Of a stretch of DNA of 64,000 bases, positions 57,428 through 64,000 are shown piece after piece (the first letter of the stretch is position 1; every line of letters begins with the position of its first letter). The stretch covers positions 3,085,501 to 3,149,500 of the forward strand of contig NC_092016.1 of NCBI RefSeq assembly GCF_042242105.1, read 5' to 3'. Origin of the DNA: Pempheris klunzingeri (lineage: Eukaryota > Chordata > Actinopteri > Acropomatiformes > Pempheridae). Position numbers and translations under genes: made by a program. The notes below the pieces were generated by a model, which saw only the letters and a list, made by a program, of their open reading frames with translations, made no database searches and was not told where the DNA came from.

Positions 57428-59965
57428 GCTTCGGCTCTGACTTCCCAAAACCAGTCCGAGAGCCCTGAGATTTCCGCGGTCAGCGTGTTAACCCCAAGCC
57501 GTGTTGTGTGACCAATTAGTGAGCACAGGAAGGTTAACTTCCTCGCAGAAGCTGTCTTATGAAACCAGGCCCATTCCTCATTCGCAAGCCAGACCAAGAC
57601 GAGACAGTGACGAGAGAAAGGCCTGAGCGCTGACATTACGATGTGTCCGTGTGATCACATTCTCACTCAACAATGTGACATTTCTGCCGAACATATCTCA
57701 GAAGACGTGTGGTAGCCTGAACAAGCTGCCGCTGTGTTGAGCGGTTGTGTGCGGTCGGAGGCGCGTTGGGGTGAAGTGATCGAGATCGTGTTTATTAGCC
57801 TTTTTCTTTATTTATTTGCCACTTTAAACCCGTGGTTTAGGGGACCTTTAAAGGAGCAGTTCACCCCAAAATGAAAATTCAATCATCACCCAGTCGTCTC
57901 ATATCAGCTGAAACTCAACTTAAGTTTGTTATGACGATGAATTTAACTTTTTGTTGCCTTTCACTCAAATTCTCTCTTAAAAGACATCTTACTTTTCTAC
58001 CTGCAGCTGCTGTGGAAGGTTTTTTTTTTTTTTTTTTTTGTAGCCAAATGAACGTGACATTGGCAAAATTACTGACCACAAATAAAATCTTGATCAGATG
58101 TATGATAACAATTTTAAAAAGAAGCTGAGACGGAGCTACAGCGACTAACTTAAGCATTTTATGCACAAAGAAATTGTATTTATTGGAGTTTCAAGTGATG
58201 TGAGAGACGCAGGTTACTGGCTGTTTTCATTTTGGGGTGAAATGATCCTATAACATATGATTCTATAAGTACACGATTTTTATTCCAAATAGGAAGCTTG
58301 AACTCTATTAATACCTCTATCTACTATCAGGCAACAATAATAGGTGTTAGGTTGATAATAGTTTTTACTCCTCCTGTGTCCAGGCAGTCTTGCCTTCACT
58401 GTGGTGCATTTTTTTAGCACATGGCATAAGTCCCGTAGAAGACGCGACCTAGTTCTGCTCAGTCTCAGGAGTGTCACGCTGAACACGAGGAGGTGAAACT
58501 GCCCAACTTGTTGCCAAAAAACTGTTAAGTCAAAAAGGTCTTTTGCCAAGAAGTTGTTGTGTCCCGTCGAGGTTGCATGATGCCCTCTTTTCAGTGCCTG
58601 AACGGCAGTAAAGGAGGGTGAAGCACATCTATAATGATCAGGTTCTGAACTCCCCCTGTGTGATCAGACATTAAAGTGGTTGTCCATATGAATTCCTCTT
58701 TAGTTTGCCTTTTTGTTTTTCCACCTTCTCACCTAAATGTTAGGACGTCCTGACTTGCAGCACAGTGACCGTGTCTGTGGCCGCCTTTGCTCACTAGCAG
58801 TGCCATCACGCTTTAGTGACTGTGGGAATGTATCGCTAAGTGCCCACACACATGCACACATTTAGAGCAGTCTGCAGTGACTATGCCATTCAAGCGTACA
58901 GCTGTGTACATCTGTGGAAGTCATCGGTTAAGACCTCATGAGTAGTGCAATACTTTTGTTTGTATGTTGTTGTTTTTTTTTGTTTTTTTTATTACACAAA
59001 TCATGTTTTAGCACTTTTAAAGAACTCTTCCCAGCGTGTGCTCTGAGAATAGTCACCGTGGCTAAAGGATGGGATGACAAAACAAATTAAACAAAGTAAT
59101 TCTGTAGGTCTACTTATGATGCTGGGATTACTTGATTGTTAAATTTAGCTTTGCTTAAATTTAAAAAAAAGTGACGTTCATCTGCTTTATTGGGACAAAT
59201 TGAGGAGCTTTTACAGAGATTTAATGATGAATAGCTGAAGAAGCATGCACAAATCTGTGCCTACACCCTATAAAGTCCTTCTTGGGCACTTAAGAGTCAG
59301 AAAAGTATATTTTCATTATCATTGTGTTGTTTTTTTTTTTTAGTTCTACAGTCTGTGGTTGTAGTCAGTGCTTTCATCTGGTCCCAGTATCTTGCCATTA
59401 TTATAGAGAACATGTACAAAAAAAAACTGTCTGGAGTGTCTGTGTCATACGTTGCATTATGTTGTTGCCGGGTGAAAAAAAAAAATGTGTTCTTTACTAC
59501 AGAATTCATATTGAATTTGCTCGTAGTGAAGCATTTTTAAGTCTGCCATCCTCATGCACTCTGATTTTAGAATTATTTTTCCTTTCAATGATGGACGCAA
59601 AATGTGCCCTATTTTATTTTTCTATTGTATTCAACAACTGTTTTCATACGATTACCCAGGTTATACAGTTATCTACATTAATTTTATATTTGTTCTATTA
59701 TAACCTATTACTTTATCATTCGTATGACTATTGAATCAAGCTATACTGTATTAAATACAAACTATGTCGACGCATATGTTTGTGCAGGTGTGTGTTTTTT
59801 GGCATACTAAGCTGATTTAGCAGCTCTACCCTGCAGTTTCCTCGAGAATGTAAAGCTTCTTATTCTCCAGTCAAGAGTTTTCTTGTTCGTCTTGTACACG
59901 ATCATAAATGTACCAAGACCTCTTTTCAGAAAGGCATGAAAAATAAAAGGTAAAGGACAGAAAAC
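57428..59965 (+). other. ptpn9: PTPN9 3' UTR (inferred, about 2.5 kb)
   Basis: AT-rich DNA with no long ORF follows the stop codon. Candidate poly(A) signals are AATAAA at 58081-58086, inside an inserted MITE, and AATAAA at 59942-59947. I favour the distal one for the main end, since the human gene also has a long 3' UTR, but transcript data would be needed. Confidence 0.5.
57848..58252. mobile_element. MITE inside the PTPN9 3' UTR
   Basis: The left end TAAAGGAGCAGTTCACCCCA continues as AAATGAAAA. The right end TTTTCATTTTGGGGTGAAAT runs on to GATCCTATAA. They form about 30-bp imperfect inverted repeats. The interior carries a poly-T tract (58019-58040) and AATAAA at 58081. The TTCACCC-type terminus is typical of teleost nonautonomous DNA transposons (hAT-like by memory). 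Confidence 0.7.
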
Positions 59966-60141
59966 ACGGAGCGGAGAGTGTCACTAAAAGGTGAGCAACA
60001 CAATCATTTGTTTTAATAAGCAACTTAAAAAGCTGCATTAATCAATATTTTTACACTAACAGTGGGTCAAATGACAGAATTATGACCCAGTGCTGCACGT
60101 CCCCTCAGCTCAACACTACATTTTAGTGTCTTCCAGCTGGT

Positions 60142-60345
60142 TGTTTTGGTTTTTCGGTTCACTCTCACCGCTCTTAACCTCATGTCCTGTTGTAGTAAGC
60201 AGCTGTTGAGCAAAAGAAACTCAAAACGCACTGCACACTGGGTGGATGTGGCTCAGGAGGTAGAGCAGGTTGTCCATTGTTATACAGGTTCGATCCCCAC
60301 CCCTGTTGGTGGAGACCAAAACGGAGTGAAAACAAGCGAATATCA
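60142..60345. repeat. Dispersed repeat split by a tRNA-derived SINE
   Basis: The left part (60142-60241) aligns with 43966-44080. The right part (from about 60304, GTTGGTGGAGACCAAAACGG) is the later section of the same repeat as known from other fish. Confidence 0.5.
60242..60303 (+). mobile_element. tRNA-derived SINE head fragment
   Basis: An A-box-like TGGCTCAGGAGG (60249-60260) and a B-box GGTTCGATCCC (60287-60297), with GTAGAGCAGGTTGTCCA between. This is the promoter part of a tRNA-derived fish SINE. It is too short and lacks paired stems to be a functional tRNA gene. Confidence 0.65.
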
Positions 60346-61753
60346 AAGTATATTTGTTGTGATTGCAGATTCGTGCAGCCAAAAAACTCAACAAACACAA
60401 TTTTATAGAATTAGATCAATGGGATATTTTAAGGTTAAGTTATTTATATGAAAAATCAGAAAACAGGTAAGTTAGTGGAGAGACGCAGCAAAATAATGAT
60501 GCTTCCATTTGGTGCAAGAGGAGTCGGAAATGAGAGAAATTGGTCTCAATAGTACATAAGGATGGATCTCCAGGTTTGGTAATGATGACCGGTCACCTGC
60601 AGCAGGACTATCCCGCCAAAACCGCTGCGTACGCTCAAGAAATCCGATGTATTTAGGTCGACTGTGGGGTTTACTGCCACACCTGTGTGAGCTTTGCAAG
60701 CAACAGCAGCGAGGAGGGAATATCCACAAAATGCTGTGTACTCCCATTATGCTGAAGCACTGCAACCATGAAGCATGCTGGGAGCTGGATTCAGCAGCGT
60801 CTGGGTATTTCTCTTTCAGCAACGCTTATTTTTGGGTGTGGTGTGACGTCCTCGGGGCAAAGTGATGCAGCAGCTTACTGAGAGCAAGATGCATGTTAAT
60901 ATTGATCTCATTTAATCCTGAAGCTAATCCCATGTTTTCTGATCGTTGTCTCTCCTTTAGCAGCATTTAAGAATGAAAAACCCCTTTTATGTGTTTGTCT
61001 GACAGTTTCCTCTCAATCGCAGCTGCCGTCCATCATCAGCCTTCAAGACAGTGTTGTTGTATTTCACGTCACTGCATCACAGGCCCTAAATCCAACAAAT
61101 GATGACAGACTCAGCAATGAGAACCATTCATTTGAGATCCAAGAGCTCTAATCATCTTTACCGCATCAAACAAAGATGCTGAAACCAAGAAAACATCAGT
61201 TTAGGACTGAGTTTAGCCTGAAAACATTTGAAACATCACATATTAACCACGTGAGACGAAGCATCTCTGTGATCTTGAACAGCTCTTTGGCAAAATCAGC
61301 AACAGGATCTGCAACTTTTTGGTTCTGCGTGGAGATTTTTTCAAAGATCTGTGGTTGGTTGTAAATACTGACCGTGAGAATGGCTGAAGTTAGAGTCCCT
61401 GGGCAGGATTTGGATTAAAAGTTACAGTGATAAAAGGTGACAGAAGTACACAGGACTTTTACATTTACAAATAAAAACAGGTATAACAATGTAAAAGTAC
61501 CTTGGTGCAAGTAAATGTTAAAATATCTTATACTTATAATACAGAAACAACCCTTTTAAAGTGTTTTATTATCTTTAATCATTATATACTACCTTATATT
61601 TCTATATTGATACAGGCAAACACTAAATATCATCTCTGTATGATATTATATATTAGTCTGGTGTTGGCTCTTTACTTAGACTGGACTTGCTTTTGCCTCC
61701 CAACTTTGTTTTAATTGTAGAGCTGAGATTTTTTTTTTACTTTAGTTTCATAT

Positions 61754-61788
<35 letters not shown>

Positions 61789-62799
61789 CTGTTCTTGTTT
61801 CTGTCTTCATGCTGAATTTTTCCTCTCTGGATCATTCGAGGCTCGTCCCGTTCTACCTTATCTGATATATCTCACTAGATTATATCTGCTTCATTAACAT
61901 GTTAACAGCAGGACAGGGTAGCAACAGATTACATGTGACTGGGATTATGTAACCTGATTACAAAAACCAAATAATCAGATCAGAAATTAGAGATAAATCA
62001 TAAATAGATTATACTTACATTGTCATGGATATTTGATTACATCTTTAAGATAAAGCGATTTTGAAATTCTGATTTTTTGCATCAGCAACTAACACGGCAC
62101 GCCTGTAAACGTTAATACCAGCATATTTTTGTGAGGGTTGTATGATTTGAAAAGGCTTATATGCATTTTATTTGCACTGAAAACATTTTTAGATGTTTAA
62201 AGATGTCAAAAAACAATATTTGAGGTACTCAAATTGTTGTAGCTGCGTCCATTCTTTAGTATAAACTGCAGTATTTTGACTGTTTGAGTTAGAAGAAATC
62301 CAAAAGGAACTTTTTAGTAATCCAATATATGACATTACTAATTCAAAAAATTGTTAATTAATAAAATATCATTTGTATTTATTAACTGACGACATGTAAG
62401 AGTAGCTTGACCCAATGTTGGTTAAAGCATTTTGGGGCTAATTTGAACCACTTATATGTGTTTATGTTGCTGAGAGGTTCACTTATAACAAAGCATCACA
62501 TTCGTTTTCTGTGTAAAATCTGAATCTGCCAAGTTCACAGCAGCTCCAGCTGCCAAACAATGCAGTGGAGTTAAGAGTGCAGCGCAGCAGGAGAATAAAA
62601 ACCCAACAAAGTCCAAACTTCTTCAGTCCAGAATTTGAGTAAAAGCCTTTAATGACCTTCCACCACATTTCCTGGTAACCTCCTGTCAGTGGAAACACGC
62701 TAAACTGGGATATTAATCCTGCCTGCGCAGGTTTGGATCCAGTGGAGACACTGCTGCTCCACTGGAGCTCCCTCAGCTTTAGCGGGTGATATTCAAAAT

Positions 62800-63950
62800 A
62801 AAATGACGTGGATTGTAGTGTGCGCCAATGCCGACGGAGGGGGGCGTCTCCAACTATTTTGTTACAAACACGAATCCGGAGTAAGGAGTCTTTTTCCTGG
62901 GTATGTAACAGCTGGTTAAACTGAATAATATCCACGGTATTGCTGCTAGAACAAGCGGGCGATTGTTTATATCGAATCGGGAGGCGTCCAGGGTTCTGTG
63001 GTGCCTTTTTTTGGGTGTTGAAATGAATTGCAGGGGGGCTTTTTTTTTTTTATGGTGGTGAACGGCCACAGAATAGCCAGGAACATAACGCGGTAGATGT
63101 CCAAATGTGCAGGACGTCATTTTGTCGGCTGGTAAACAGCCTCCCGGGCTGCGCGCTGATCATCTGAGGCATCCCGCTGTCTGGAAGTGGAAACATTTTG
63201 TCTGCAGCGTTGTGTGAGCATGTAACGCTAATGGATCTGTGAGGAGGGAGGAGGAGGGAGGGAGGGAGGGAGGAAGGGGGGAGTTGTTGTGGTGAGACAG
63301 GTTAGACATTTTACTCCCCATTATTGAAGTAAACAAAGACTGTGATTTGTTGGGAGCTGTCGGCGGGGCTCTGTGCAGGAAAATGGGGCTGCTCGGGTGC
63401 GTTTTTAGGTGTGTGGTAACGCGGGGGAATGGCGTGGCTCCGCCGTGCCGAGGTTCCCAACACAGCGACGCCGTAGTTCCCGTTTCGTTTGACTTTGGCA
63501 TTGTTTGGTAAGGGCAACCGGATCCGCTCCTGCTGCCTAGAAAGAGATGCAGCAGGCCCCCACTCCCCCGTGCCCACCGGCGCTCATGCAACAACAACAA
63601 CAACATAAAAAAAAACAAAAAAAAAAACCCATCAGTTACCAGATGATGCATTTAAGTGCCGTGAACCTTTTGTTTGGAGAGCGCAGCCTGCAAATACGCA
63701 CGTCGACCGACGCGGAGTGCACGGGCTGGCTGGTCCTCCTGCACCGTGAGGCTGGCTGGTGTTGTGTGTGTGTGTGTGTGGGGAGGAAGGGGGGGGGGTC
63801 TCCACAGCCCGCACTGCGTTGTCTTGCATGCTTTTTGCGTAAAACTTGAAAAGAAATACTTGTTAAGCTGCCACCACACACTCACTCAATCCATTGTGCG
63901 TTTGGAAGCATTCAGACCAGGCGCGTTGTTGTGCCAAATGCTGGTTTTGG
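62800..63950. promoter_or_regulatory. CpG-rich region, promoter-like edge of a gene beyond the window
   Basis: CpG density rises sharply (for example gctgcgcgctg, acgcggggg, ctccgccgtgccg, gacgccgtag), with a GGGA/GGAG repeat at 63241-63280. There is no credible coding exon. Human synteny would place SIN3A here, downstream of PTPN9 in the same orientation, so this could be its promoter or noncoding first exon. That identity is inferred from gene order only. Confidence 0.4.
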
Positions 63951-64000
63951 ACTGGAGCGCATCTTTCGCAAGAGGCACGCAATTATGTGGGGAAAACCAG

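Larger units (their letters stand above)
59966..62799. other. Intergenic region downstream of PTPN9
   Basis: Contains a repeat with a nested SINE (60142-60345), a poly-T at 61757-61783 and AT-rich DNA. No gene recognised. Confidence 0.65.

Noticed and set aside
60242..60303. Functional tRNA gene
   Set aside because: Only A- and B-box-like motifs; no acceptor stem pairing or anticodon arm, spacing too short.
63547..63849. Glutamine/lysine-rich 100-codon ORF in the CpG-rich edge
   Set aside because: Made of simple CAA and AAA repeats, no family likeness, does not resemble the SIN3A N-terminus.

Overview
The window is vertebrate nuclear DNA, almost certainly from a ray-finned (teleost) fish. 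Three intron-containing protein genes can be assembled exon by exon with GT-AG splice sites and consistent reading phase. The rest is intergenic or intronic DNA full of CA/TG microsatellites, fold-back MITE-like elements, LINE remnants and a tRNA-derived SINE, which are typical of teleost genomes. I cannot name the species. No bacterial operon, CRISPR array, phage or viral gene was seen.

Layout. 1-8.1 kb: intergenic left flank with a decayed LINE reverse transcriptase fragment and a fold-back element. 8.41-22.3 kb, minus strand: SNX33 (sorting nexin 33, SH3-PX-BAR), with two coding exons separated by a 12.2-kb intron. 22.3-24.5 kb: a head-to-head spacer with CpG-rich promoter-like DNA at both ends, a LINE-tail-like repeat in the middle and a nine-copy 26-bp minisatellite abutting the SNUPN promoter. 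24.5-32.2 kb, plus strand: SNUPN (snurportin-1), one noncoding and eight coding exons, 374 aa. 32.2-37.8 kb: intergenic DNA with dispersed repeats, including a 388-bp TA-flanked DNA transposon. 37.85-59.97 kb, plus strand: PTPN9 (MEG2 tyrosine phosphatase with an N-terminal Sec14/CRAL-TRIO domain), 13 coding exons, 570 aa, and a long 3' UTR carrying a MITE. 59.97-64 kb: intergenic DNA with a nested SINE, ending in a CpG-rich stretch that looks like the promoter of a gene beyond the window.

The order SNX33 / SNUPN / PTPN9 and their relative orientations match the human 15q24 block (SIN3A-PTPN9-SNUPN-IMP3-SNX33-CSPG4), so this is an ancient conserved linkage. By that map the CpG-rich right edge may be the 5' end of a SIN3A orthologue (inference only). 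Human IMP3 lies between SNUPN and SNX33, and I find no IMP3-like ORF here. The three proteins do not form a single pathway. SNX33 and PTPN9 both act at endosome or secretory membranes through lipid-binding modules, while SNUPN imports spliceosomal U snRNPs.

I found no clearly new biological system. The most unusual observations are the promoter-proximal minisatellite, a transposon that makes up about 83 percent of one PTPN9 intron and has an internally deleted relative 18 kb upstream, a MITE that supplies a possible poly(A) signal in the PTPN9 3' UTR, a perfect 46-bp palindrome, and a SINE nested in an older repeat. Repeat-family names rest on remembered sequence likeness and were not confirmed by a search.
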